DNA of 8,597 bases from Candidatus Nomurabacteria bacterium. Its GTDB lineage: Bacteria; Patescibacteriota; Minisyncoccia; Phycocordibacterales; UBA1006. This document shows positions 1-6,819 of the stretch, piece by piece; the first letter of the stretch is position 1, and the number at the start of each line of letters is the position of its first letter. The position numbers and the translations under genes are program-made. The notes below the pieces were generated by a model, which saw only the letters and a program-made list of their open reading frames with translations, was not told the origin of the DNA and did not search any database. The stretch covers positions 1 to 8,597 of the forward strand of contig JAOULM010000029.1 of assembly GCA_029882015.1 (NCBI GenBank). Reading direction: 5' to 3'.

Positions 1-33
1 AAATAGAGAACGAGAGTTTTAGAAATTCTGAGA

Positions 34-203
34 GAGCGAGGTACTAGGCCTTGGGTTTTTGTTTCTTTTTTGCCAAGAAAAAAGAAAAGTATTTTGTTTG
101 ATACGTTAGATCCTGAACCAAGTTCAGGATGACAAGAGAGGTGTTGGGTGGTAATGTTTCTGGATCCCGGGTCGGTGCCCGGGAAGACGGGTGAGGTTGA
201 GTG
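34..203. repeat. Composite intergenic repeat, copy 1 (three hairpins)
   Basis: This gene-free unit is homologous in order and spacing to 7941-8108. It contains a gagcgaggt...ggcc..tgg leader, then a T/A-rich hairpin (arms 62-71 and 78-87, 10 bp, 6-nt loop). Next comes a hairpin with arms atcctgaac (110-118) and gttcaggat (122-130), then a GC-rich hairpin tcccggg (165-171)/cccggga (178-184). The last 46 bases (158-203) match 8063-8108 at 42 positions, and the offset between copies stays at 7905-7907 throughout, so the whole unit is related rather than one motif. ggatcccggg...cccggg(a)-type palindromes resemble short intergenic repeats I know from other bacteria. The function is unknown, and no coding potential is credible here. 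Confidence 0.75.
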
Positions 204-217
204 GTGTTATCTACGAG

Positions 218-240
218 ATCCTCGGGTCAGGCCCGAGGAT
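218..240. repeat. GC-rich palindrome of the atcc-NNN-ggatgac type
   Basis: Arms atcctcggg (218-226) and cccgaggat (232-240) form a perfect 9-bp stem with a 5-nt loop, followed by gac (241-243). It has the same layout as 110-133 (atcctgaac/gttcaggat + gac), and the centre (cgggtc) resembles 165-184. It is therefore an extra member of the same palindrome family placed just outside the composite unit. There is no T-run on either side, so a terminator role is unlikely. Confidence 0.7.
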
Positions 241-260
241 GACAATGGTGGTGTTTGAGT

Positions 261-294
261 CTGTACACACAATGTACGTACATTGTGTGTACAG
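261..294. repeat. Perfect 34-bp palindrome with no spacer
   Basis: The left arm ctgtacacacaatgtac (261-277) is exactly complementary to the right arm 278-294, with no mismatch and no unpaired loop. Pairing stops at 260/295. It lies between the repeat cluster and the terminator of the 738-aa gene. The shape fits a large dimeric protein-binding or resolution site, or a cruciform-forming element. It lacks a T-run and has no loop, so it is a poor transcription terminator. What binds it cannot be told from sequence. Confidence 0.85.
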
Positions 295-311
295 GGATAT
301 TTAAGCAAAAC

Positions 312-337
312 AAAAAGCCTCCGCAGGGAGGCTTTTT
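312..337 (-). terminator. Intrinsic terminator of the 738-aa surface-protein gene
   Basis: An 11-bp perfect stem (aaaaagcctcc 312-322 with ggaggcttttt 327-337) carries a 4-nt loop. On the minus strand it is followed by a T-rich tract (tttttgttttgc). It starts about 40 nt after the stop codon at 379. The A/T flanks on both sides would also allow some activity on the plus strand. Confidence 0.85.
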
Positions 338-378
338 GTCGTACATTTGAATTACGAAGCTCTAAGGCTAAAAATCAA

Positions 379-2595
379 TTATGATTTTTGAGTAGGACGG
401 TAAGGTCGATACTCTTGCGGCGACACTTCTGTTTCATCATCACGTTGCTTCATATTTTTATACAATGCACGTGATGCCAAAACTACTAGCATAATAATCA
501 GAATCAAGATTAACCACCCTACGAATGTAGCTGGGAAAAATCCTGCTCCAAAAATACTGGCTCCAAATCCATTTCCATTATCCTGGAATGGATCAGCGTC
601 AAACGCAATTGCGTTTTCCAATGCTTGGTTTGCGGTTGGGTTTTCATACGCCAACACTGCTGATGCAACCAATAGTTCTCCAATATTTGCTCCGCGTCCA
701 ACGCGAACAGTGATTTCAAAACTATCATCTTCACCAGCATCTAATTCATCCACCTCTACGGTGACTGAATTATTATCTTTTGAATATGAACCGTCAGTTG
801 TTCGTTCGAATCGCAATTCTTTTGGCAATTCAACTCGGATGACGATGTCTTCCAAATCAACATCACTAATATTTTCATAGTCTATTTCATACACGATTGT
901 TTCCCCCAAGAACATTTCATCGCGATTATTTTCAATAAACAATCGAATCAATGAACCATCTGTGTTTATAACAACAGGAGGTTTTGGTGGCTTTGGAGGT
1001 GTTGGCCCACCCTTGTCTGCAATCGTTGCAAAGTTCAAAATGTTACCAGTTGTGCGCACTCCGTTTGATTCTGCAACCACTCGGTAATAATAACGCTTGT
1101 TTGGTGTCAATCCGCTGATTGACTGTTGAATAGATCCAAAATTACCACTACGGTTAATTGTGTGTGTTCGATTTCCCAATGATGATGTTGTTCCCCATTC
1201 ATAATGAACCGAAGCAATATTATCGCTGTTTGCGAATGAACCATTCAGTATTGCTGTTGTTTGACCAACATTAGTTGGTGGTAATGTTACAACAGATAGT
1301 TGCTGAGCAATTCCATCCGTTACCAAACTCATGGTGCTACCACAGGTCAAGTTTCCGTTAGAAACTCCACATGCTCGGTAGTAATAACGAGAGTTTGCTG
1401 TTAGTCCGTTGATTGTTGCATCAAAGTTTCCAGCTCGGTCGTTATTAAATCGTTGCCACGAAGTCGTGTATCCCAATGAAGTTGTTAAACCATATTGGAA
1501 ATATGTATTGATATTTCCTCGCCCTGAATCAAAATCAAATTCACCTTCTAATGTTGCAGATGTTTGATTTATATTGTTTGCTCCTTCTGTAGAAACAGAA
1601 ACAGTATTCACATTATCGTATGTTGTGTTAAATGATTTAACAGCTCCGTATCGAATACCAAAATCACCCTGGACAACATATCGGAAATAATAAGTTTCAT
1701 TATCATTTAGACCAGAGACAGTCTTGCTGTATGCCCCACCTGCTGCATAGATATCTGATCCAATATTTGTTGTGTTGTTTAAATTTGAACTAGATGTTCC
1801 CCATTGGAAATATCGAGTTACCGCTTGGTTACTAGGAATAATTCCATAACCATTCAAAGTTGCTGAACTTGTCGTAATATTTGTTGCTCCGTTTGTTGTG
1901 GCAACAATAGTAGGCAAAACGATTTGGTTATATTCGTCATTGTCCTGAGTCGAAGTACATCCAGCGTCAGCCATATCTACTGCTCCATCATTATCATTAT
2001 CCAAACCATCATTACATGCGTAAATAGGGGCTGGGATTGTCATTTGTGGAACATCAAAGCTGGCGATCACAGCACCTTGGCTAGACCATCCCGGAGTAAC
2101 GTTTCCAACGTAAAAACCGTTTGTATTTAACATTGATCCGTTTACAGGAATACCTGTGAACACCTGATTTGGCGCCCAAACAGTTTTGTCATAATCCAAA
2201 GCCATCGATGTAGGCAAAGTCACAGACACCGTTCCCTGTACGGTTGCTGCGTTGTCCGCAGAAATATATGCGGTAAAAGTGTGTGTTCGAGCTGAACCAG
2301 TCGTGCTGGGAACCAAACGAATGCGAACATTTCGCGCGGTTTCAAAACCGTTGTTGTGGTAATACGCACGAACGTTTACGGTTTCACCATACGTTGCGGA
2401 AACGCTTGTTCCCCAACATGGATTACTCACGCCAGCTTGTGTTGTGTGATTGGCTACCATCGCGGTAGGACAATCGTTCGATGCTGAATTCAATGTTGTT
2501 GCAGCGTGTACTGGTTGTACAGATACTGCAAAACCGGCAACCAATATAATGGCACCTATCATCCAGCTGAATGTTTTAGAGATTGTTTTAGTCAT
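379..2595 (-). CDS. Membrane-anchored surface protein with DUF11-like and FN3-like modules
   Basis: This 738-aa protein is predicted to be exported and held by one C-terminal membrane helix. Residues 1-31 are a signal peptide (basic start, hydrophobic stretch, VHA|A cleavage). Residues 60-185 look like a DUF11-type beta domain. Residues 194-213 form a Cys-flanked Asp/Asn-rich loop (CNDGLDNDNDGAVD...GC) of the calcium-binding kind. Three related FN3-like repeats follow at about 229-325, 331-427 and 433-525, each with SATLNG-like, YFQWGTSSSL-like and YYYRVVAES-like strands. A Pro linker (PTPPKPPKPP, 531-540), a second DUF11-like domain (545-665), a membrane helix (about 688-710) and a basic tail complete it. 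The orientation should be outside with a cytoplasmic tail. The role is probably adhesion or part of the cell envelope (inference). The start at 2595 begins the signal peptide directly; no Shine-Dalgarno precedes it. The gene lies downstream of the collagen-like gene and ends at the 312-337 terminator. Confidence 0.88.
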   Translation of the reverse strand: MTKTISKTFSWMIGAIILVAGFAVSVQPVHAATTLNSASNDCPTAMVANHTTQAGVSNPCWGTSVSATYGETVNVRAYYHNNGFETARNVRIRLVPSTTGSARTHTFTAYISADNAATVQGTVSVTLPTSMALDYDKTVWAPNQVFTGIPVNGSMLNTNGFYVGNVTPGWSSQGAVIASFDVPQMTIPAPIYACNDGLDNDNDGAVDMADAGCTSTQDNDEYNQIVLPTIVATTNGATNITTSSATLNGYGIIPSNQAVTRYFQWGTSSSNLNNTTNIGSDIYAAGGAYSKTVSGLNDNETYYFRYVVQGDFGIRYGAVKSFNTTYDNVNTVSVSTEGANNINQTSATLEGEFDFDSGRGNINTYFQYGLTTSLGYTTSWQRFNNDRAGNFDATINGLTANSRYYYRACGVSNGNLTCGSTMSLVTDGIAQQLSVVTLPPTNVGQTTAILNGSFANSDNIASVHYEWGTTSSLGNRTHTINRSGNFGSIQQSISGLTPNKRYYYRVVAESNGVRTTGNILNFATIADKGGPTPPKPPKPPVVINTDGSLIRLFIENNRDEMFLGETIVYEIDYENISDVDLEDIVIRVELPKELRFERTTDGSYSKDNNSVTVEVDELDAGEDDSFEITVRVGRGANIGELLVASAVLAYENPTANQALENAIAFDADPFQDNGNGFGASIFGAGFFPATFVGWLILILIIMLVVLASRALYKNMKQRDDETEVSPQEYRPYRPTQKS

Positions 2596-2654
2596 ATAAA
2601 ATATAAGTAAAAGTTTATTAATAATCGATATTTACGACGTATCGTTCAGCCCAC

Positions 2655-2672
2655 ATATTTCATATGAAATAT
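2655..2672. promoter_or_regulatory. 18-bp AT-rich palindrome upstream of the surface-protein gene
   Basis: The sequence atatttcatatgaaatat is a perfect palindrome about 60 nt before the ATG at 2595, in the 143-nt gap to the collagen-like gene. It could be an operator for this gene. I could not assign -35/-10 boxes with confidence here, so its position relative to the promoter is unknown. AT-rich palindromes also arise by chance. Confidence 0.4.
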
Positions 2673-2686
2673 ATAATCTGAATAAT

Positions 2687-2713
2687 ACGCCCCACCAAAA
2701 TTGGTGGGGGCGT
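2687..2713 (-). terminator. Terminator-like hairpin after the collagen-like gene
   Basis: acgccccaccaa (2687-2698) pairs with ttggtgggggcgt (2701-2713), giving a 12-bp stem with one bulged base and a 2-nt loop. It lies about 26 nt past the stop at 2739. On the minus strand it is followed only by tattattcag, so the U-tract is poor and termination may be partial, allowing readthrough into the 738-aa gene. Confidence 0.55.
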
Positions 2714-2738
2714 GTTTAATTAAAATGGAAAAAGCCTA

Positions 2739-4286
2739 CTATCTCCCTCTACTTCCTGATAATGTGAAATTACCAGAGGGAGGACCACCTTGACCCTGCC
2801 CATGTGTCCCGTTACCGGAGGGTCCACCATCAATGATTTGCCCGGTCGAACTTTGGTAATAACTTCGGTTGTTGTAAACCGTTCTACTCCCAAACTGTTG
2901 ACCAGATAATTGTCGACGGATTCTGTTCAAGTTAACAGAGTTAACAATACCTGTTGCAGATTGAATTAACCCAGTTACCCAGGCACCAGATGCATGCCAC
3001 TTTGCAACCCTCAAGCTTTTACGCTCATATTCACTCATTCCAGCAGCCTGCCCTTGTGTTACTACGCGGTATACAACATTTGAACTATTAGGTTCTTGTG
3101 TTGCATATTGGTAATTAGCTTGAGCCGGTATAGTGGTGGTTTGCGTTTGCGTGGCGTTTGCTCCGCAATTCTGACACTCTTCTTTGCCAAGAGGAACAGC
3201 TTTGTCAATAATAAACTTAAACTCATCTTTGCGATTTTCACGATCACTATCTCTGATTTTTTCATTATAATCAAAGACAATTTCATTAGCATCCCTAGAT
3301 GTTTCTGCTCTATTAACGGCTATCCTACCTTCGATTTCAACCAAGTCTTCTTCGTTTTCTAAATTAATTTTACGAAGTTCATACTTGTGTCTGGCATCAG
3401 CTAATTCCCGGGCACGTGCATCCTCTTGCTCGCGTCTTTCCCTGTCTTTTTTCGCATAATAACTTTCGCTATCATTTGATCCAGCAGGTCCAGTCGGGCC
3501 TTGCGGTCCAGTAGCTCCAGTTTTGCCAGGAACACCGTTGTAACCGTTATAACCATTTTGACCATTGGCTCCAGCAATGCCAGCAGGACCTTGGATTCCG
3601 TTGTTACCATTGTTCCCGTTGTTACCAACACCCTGTGTACCAGTGGCTCCGTTTGCCCCAGCAATGTTTTGCGGGTCAAGAGCAGGAGGAGTGTAGTTAG
3701 CAGGAGGAGTAGTGACAGTATCAGCCGAAGCATCATAAACCAAAACGTAAGGCTGAATGCCACAACCAATACAACCAAGTGAATAATATCCACCGTCTTG
3801 TGTTGGCATTACCAGGACTTGTTCTTTTTCACCATCTTTGTAAGTAACAACCACCCGTTTTTTATAACGGATTTCGCCACCCACAACAGGATCAAAAATT
3901 TTGTCCGGATCCTCGTACAAACAGGCAGTTTTTATGCTGTCTCCAGGTTCAAGATCAATTGTGTAAGCTGAGTTCTTTATGGCTACTAACAAGTCCTCTA
4001 TGGTCTTGTATTTACCGGGCTCGTTTTTTTCTGCAGTAGCCAGCATCTCTTGGGCTACTTCAGAGTGAAAACGTAAAATCAAAGCTCCATCAGGAGCTAT
4101 CCCATCTTTCACATAATCAATAACTTCAGGAATAGTCATATTGCGATCGTTTGAACGATCATTGTCTGACATACCACCCTCATTTAACCATGTGATATAA
4201 GGTAGGTGATTTTTTTGTGCTTTTCCATTTTTAGGCATCAAGGCCACTAGCCCCAATACCATAATTACAATGTACAATTTTCTCAT
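2739..4286 (-). CDS. Secreted collagen-like / coiled-coil protein
   Basis: This 515-aa protein has a signal peptide (residues 1 to about 24, MRKLYIVIMVLGLVALM...GKAQ) and an N-terminal domain I do not recognise (about 25-195). A collagen-like stretch at 208-269 holds about 20 Gly-X-Y triplets with one one-residue break at G219-V-G221. It is Asn-rich at first (NNGNNGNNG) and Pro-rich at the end (GPQGPTGPAG). A charged, probably coiled-coil segment follows (about 275-350), then a linker and a Gly/Ser-rich end (487-515). Cys pairs occur at C172/C175 and C371/C374, plus a single C122; they may cross-link chains or bind metal. No membrane anchor or sorting signal is seen, so it is probably secreted or retained by assembly. 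Collagen-like repeats next to a coiled coil suggest a trimeric fibre (inference). The start at 4286 is supported by an AGGAGG 10 nt upstream and by the signal peptide. The next gene, 143 nt downstream, encodes another surface protein. Confidence 0.88.
   Translation of the reverse strand: MRKLYIVIMVLGLVALMPKNGKAQKNHLPYITWLNEGGMSDNDRSNDRNMTIPEVIDYVKDGIAPDGALILRFHSEVAQEMLATAEKNEPGKYKTIEDLLVAIKNSAYTIDLEPGDSIKTACLYEDPDKIFDPVVGGEIRYKKRVVVTYKDGEKEQVLVMPTQDGGYYSLGCIGCGIQPYVLVYDASADTVTTPPANYTPPALDPQNIAGANGATGTQGVGNNGNNGNNGIQGPAGIAGANGQNGYNGYNGVPGKTGATGPQGPTGPAGSNDSESYYAKKDRERREQEDARARELADARHKYELRKINLENEEDLVEIEGRIAVNRAETSRDANEIVFDYNEKIRDSDRENRKDEFKFIIDKAVPLGKEECQNCGANATQTQTTTIPAQANYQYATQEPNSSNVVYRVVTQGQAAGMSEYERKSLRVAKWHASGAWVTGLIQSATGIVNSVNLNRIRRQLSGQQFGSRTVYNNRSYYQSSTGQIIDGGPSGNGTHGQGQGGPPSGNFTLSGSRGR
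3477..3665 (-). repeat. Gly-X-Y coding repeat inside the collagen-like gene
   Basis: The stretch encodes residues 208-270, with Gly at every third position from 210 to 219 and from 221 to 269. The DNA is built of loosely repeated 9-nt units, most alike in the NNG part (around 3596-3625), so its length may vary by replication slippage. The reading frame is intact throughout. Confidence 0.85.
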
Positions 4287-4296
4287 AATATAAAGC

Positions 4297-4302
4297 CCTC
4301 CT
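4297..4302 (-). promoter_or_regulatory. Strong ribosome-binding site of the collagen-like gene
   Basis: AGGAGG on the minus strand lies 10 nt before the ATG at 4286. It fixes the start codon and is the only near-perfect Shine-Dalgarno in the window. fusA, the 738-aa, 161-aa and 135-aa genes have AT-rich leaders without one. Confidence 0.8.
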
Positions 4303-4343
4303 GGGCCCGTTTTAATATATATTTAAAATTTGATTTCCTGTGT

Positions 4344-4372
4344 ATACTAGCATATTGACAAACATTTGTCAA
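4344..4372 (-). promoter_or_regulatory. Sigma70-type extended -10 promoter of the collagen-like gene
   Basis: On the minus strand, TTGACA (4372-4367, consensus -35), a 17-nt spacer and TAGTAT (4349-4344) are preceded by TGC, giving an extended -10. Transcription would begin near 4337, leaving a leader of about 50 nt that carries the AGGAGG site. The -35 box is embedded in a palindrome (see 4355-4372). Confidence 0.75.
4355..4372. promoter_or_regulatory. Operator-like palindrome covering the -35 box
   Basis: ttgacaaa (4355-4362) and tttgtcaa (4365-4372) are perfect 8-bp arms around a 2-bp centre. The right arm read on the minus strand is the TTGACA -35 hexamer. A dimeric repressor bound here would compete with RNA polymerase. 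No regulator gene lies in the window, so its identity is unknown. Confidence 0.55.
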
Positions 4373-4425
4373 GTGTTCTTTATCCCTTTTTTCCTACTTT
4401 TTCAGACCTCATAAATAAACCACCT

Positions 4426-4450
4426 AACTTGGAGGTTCAACCTTCAAGTT
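4426..4450. repeat. Inverted repeat between fusA terminator and collagen-like promoter
   Basis: aacttggaggtt (4426-4437) and aaccttcaagtt (4439-4450) pair at 11 of 12 positions around one base. It lies about 55 nt upstream of the -35 box of the collagen-like gene and just past the fusA terminator. It may be an upstream regulator site or part of the 3' end of fusA readthrough RNA. There is no T-run, so it is not a terminator. Confidence 0.45.
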
Positions 4451-4472
4451 GCTAAAAGCCTTTGTTTACAAC

Positions 4473-4511
4473 AAAAACCGCCCCCCACCAGCATGGTGGG
4501 GGGCGGTTTTT
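4473..4511 (-). terminator. Intrinsic terminator of fusA
   Basis: An 18-bp perfect stem (4473-4490 with 4494-4511) has a 3-nt loop and a G/C core of twelve pairs (ccgccccccacc/ggtggggggcgg). On the minus strand it ends in tttttgttgt. It lies about 60 nt after the fusA stop. The A5/T5 ends make it symmetric, so it would also stop plus-strand transcription. No tuf gene follows, so fusA is last in its transcript. Confidence 0.9.
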
Positions 4512-4570
4512 CTGTTTTTAGTGCTTTTTGGTGTTTTTTACTCGCTTCTTCGCACTATTTGCTCCTTTTG

Positions 4571-6712
4571 CTAGCTTCGTGCTTTTACAATGTCATCAGA
4601 CACATTTGGCGGAACGATGTCATATCGTGCAAATTCCATAGTAAATGAACCTCGTCCTGATGTCATAGACCGCAAATTGTTCATATATCCGAACATTTCA
4701 GACAATGGAACTACAGCTTTGATGGCCTGAACCATACCTCGGTCTTCGGTTCCCTCGATTAATCCACGTTTTGATGATAAATCACCTGTAATATCCCCTA
4801 CGAATTCGTCTGGTACGATTACTTCGACGCTCATCATAGGTTCCAGAATTACTGGATTCGCCTTGCGAGCAGCTTCTTGGAAGGCTTTGGAGGCAGCGAT
4901 TTTAAAGGCAATCTCGGATGAATCGACATCATGGTATGACCCATCATATAATTCAATAGAAACATCTGTCATGGTATATCCAGCAACGATACCGCGTTCC
5001 ATAGATTCCTTACATCCTTTCATCACGGCTGGAATATATTCTTGTGGAATGACTCCCCCTTTGATGTTATTAATGAATTCGAACCCTTCGGATCGTGTCA
5101 CGTTTTTCTTGGCTTCTTCTTTTTGTGCTTCGTGATCGATTGGTGCGATTCGAATTTTCACGTGACCATATTGACCACGACCTCCTGATTGTTTGATATA
5201 TTTGTGTTCAACATCAGCGGTTCCGTTAATCGTTTCGCGGTAGGCAACCTGTGGTCGTCCCACATTTGCTTCGACGCTGAATTCACGTTTCATGCGGTCA
5301 ACAAGAATTTCCAAGTGGAGCTCTCCCATTCCGGCAATAATAGTGTCCAATGTTTCAGGATCGGTTGAGACTTTGAATGTTGGATCTTCGGCTGCCAAAC
5401 GTGACAATGCCATTCCCATTTTTTCTTGATCGGCTTTTGTTTTAGGTTCAATTTTAAGTGATACCACTGGCTCTGGGAATTCGATTCCCTCGAGCAAGAT
5501 TGGTGAGCTTTCGATACACAATGTGTCTCCTGTGATGGCATCTTTTAGTCCCACCACAGCAACGATTTCTCCGGCAAAAACATTTTTCACATCTTCGCGG
5601 TCGTTACTGTGCATACGCACAATACGTCCGATGCGCTCTTTGTTTCCGGTTCGTGTGTTTAATACATATGATCCGGCATCCAGGGTTCCTGAATATACAC
5701 GGATAAAAACCAATGATCCCACGAATGGGTCGTTAGCTAATTTAAAAGCAAGAGCTGCAAAAGGAGCGTTATCGTCAGATGGACGAGCTTCTTCTTCGCC
5801 TGTTTTTGGATTAATCCCCATAATTGGTGGTACATCCAAAGGTGATGGTAGATAATCTATAACAGCATCTAGCATCAGCTGAACACCTTTGTTTTTCAAG
5901 GCTGTTCCACAAAGCACAGGAACCAATTGGTTTGCGATAACGGCTTCGCGCGTTGCTTTTTTTAATTCTGCGACACTAATTTCTCCACCTTCTAGATATC
6001 GGTTCATGAGTTCCTCATCGTTTTCAACGATTTTTTCAACCATTTCCGCATGTGCCAAATCTGCAGATTCTTTTAGTTCTGCTGGGATTTCGATTTCGTT
6101 TACTTGCGCGCCCATTTCTCCGTCGAATGTGTAGGCTTTCATGGTAACCAAATCAACGACTCCTTTCATGTCTGATTCTTCACCCCATGGTAATTGGAAG
6201 CGAACAGCGTTTGTAGTCAAACGCTTTAAAATAGATTGGTATGCTTTTTCAAAACTTGCTCCGGTTCGGTCCAGTTTGTTAATGAAACACAAACGAGGGA
6301 CTTTATATTTGTCGGCTTGTCTCCAAACGGTTTCAGATTGTGGTTCAACACCCGCCACCCCGTCAAAAACGGTTACGGCTCCATCGAGCACTTTCAAAGA
6401 TCGCTCTACCTCTACGGTAAAGTCTACGTGACCTGGTGTGTCGATGATGTTGAAACGATGTTCCAAATCTTTGTTTTCGGCATCATAGGTTGGTTTATAA
6501 AATGCGGTAGTCGCAGCCGACGTGATTGTAATACCACGTTCTTGCTCCTGCTCCATCCAGTCCATGACAGCATCCCCGTCGTGAACTTCCCCGATTTTGT
6601 GTGATACACCCGTGTAGAACAACACGCGCTCTGTTGTTGTTGTTTTTCCGGCGTCAATATGGGCAATAATCCCAAAGTTACGCACTTTCTCCAATGGATA
6701 GTCTCTGTTCAT
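4571..6712 (-). CDS. fusA: Translation elongation factor G (EF-G)
   Basis: EF-G is the cytoplasmic GTPase that drives tRNA-mRNA translocation and, with RRF, ribosome recycling. The 713 aa are full length for the family. Visible GTPase motifs are AHIDAGKT (17-24), the switch I ITIT (61-64), DTPGH (91-95), NKLD (145-148) and CGTA (268-271). Domain II follows (about 310-400), then domain III (about 415-490). Domain IV (about 490-610) holds GSYHDVDSSE with His594, the residue that acts at the decoding site, and domain V ends near 695. No key residue is missing. The start at 6712 gives the usual MNRDYPLEKVRNFGIIAH opening; no Shine-Dalgarno is present and I could not assign a confident promoter. 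It is normally preceded directly by rpsG; here two small genes and repeats intervene. The Arg codons I checked are all CGN. Confidence 0.98.
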   Translation of the reverse strand: MNRDYPLEKVRNFGIIAHIDAGKTTTTERVLFYTGVSHKIGEVHDGDAVMDWMEQEQERGITITSAATTAFYKPTYDAENKDLEHRFNIIDTPGHVDFTVEVERSLKVLDGAVTVFDGVAGVEPQSETVWRQADKYKVPRLCFINKLDRTGASFEKAYQSILKRLTTNAVRFQLPWGEESDMKGVVDLVTMKAYTFDGEMGAQVNEIEIPAELKESADLAHAEMVEKIVENDEELMNRYLEGGEISVAELKKATREAVIANQLVPVLCGTALKNKGVQLMLDAVIDYLPSPLDVPPIMGINPKTGEEEARPSDDNAPFAALAFKLANDPFVGSLVFIRVYSGTLDAGSYVLNTRTGNKERIGRIVRMHSNDREDVKNVFAGEIVAVVGLKDAITGDTLCIESSPILLEGIEFPEPVVSLKIEPKTKADQEKMGMALSRLAAEDPTFKVSTDPETLDTIIAGMGELHLEILVDRMKREFSVEANVGRPQVAYRETINGTADVEHKYIKQSGGRGQYGHVKIRIAPIDHEAQKEEAKKNVTRSEGFEFINNIKGGVIPQEYIPAVMKGCKESMERGIVAGYTMTDVSIELYDGSYHDVDSSEIAFKIAASKAFQEAARKANPVILEPMMSVEVIVPDEFVGDITGDLSSKRGLIEGTEDRGMVQAIKAVVPLSEMFGYMNNLRSMTSGRGSFTMEFARYDIVPPNVSDDIVKARS

Positions 6713-6729
6713 AAGTAAATATAGATTGT

Positions 6730-6746
6730 GTGGTGTTTTGCACCAC
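6730..6746 (-). promoter_or_regulatory. Small hairpin in the fusA leader
   Basis: gtggtg (6730-6735) and caccac (6741-6746) form a 6-bp stem with a 5-nt loop, ending 17 nt before the fusA start codon. If transcribed it would sit in the leader just ahead of the ribosome landing zone. It could be a remnant of autogenous control or merely chance; the stem is short. Confidence 0.3.
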
Positions 6747-6763
6747 GCTAATAATTGTGTAAA

Positions 6764-6792
6764 TAAAAAGGCACACCTAATAGATGTGCCTT
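6764..6792 (-). terminator. Intrinsic terminator of the 135-aa gene
   Basis: On the minus strand, AAGGCACATCT pairs with AGGTGTGCCTT (6792-6768) as 11 pairs including one U.G wobble, with a 3-nt loop, followed by TTTTTA (the tract runs to 6764). The wobble is a C.A mismatch on the plus strand, which indicates the working strand. It lies 28 nt after the stop at 6820 and only about 50 nt before the fusA start. Confidence 0.8.
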
Positions 6793-6819
6793 GTATAGTA
6801 CCTTATGATTGATGAAAAA

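Noticed and set aside
261..294. The 34-bp palindrome as a hairpin-telomere resolution site.
   Set aside because: Known sites of that kind are longer, no protelomerase or phage gene is nearby, and the context is a chromosomal ribosomal-gene region.
3596..3665. Short repeated units resembling a CRISPR or tandem array.
   Set aside because: The periodicity is 9 nt and codes for Gly-X-Y triplets in an open frame; there are no spacers and no cas genes.
519..3793. Alternative frames within the two surface-protein genes, including a Leu-rich frame at 3401-3793.
   Set aside because: They follow from the base pattern of the collagen repeat and neighbouring coding sequence; the main frames have signal peptides, and the 515-aa gene also has an RBS and promoter.
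4538..4570. In-frame extension of fusA past its TAG (QKEQIVRRSE, then TAA).
   Set aside because: EF-G already ends at a normal family length, TAG is used as an ordinary stop in three genes here, and no readthrough signal is evident.
4863..6604. Several plus-strand open frames of 80-120 codons within fusA.
   Set aside because: They are antisense shadows of a fully conserved EF-G frame, with no leader signals and no family resemblance.
6713..6800. A fusA promoter in the short gap after the 135-aa gene.
   Set aside because: TATTAG and TATATT could be -10 boxes, but no -35 at proper spacing is convincing, so none was annotated.
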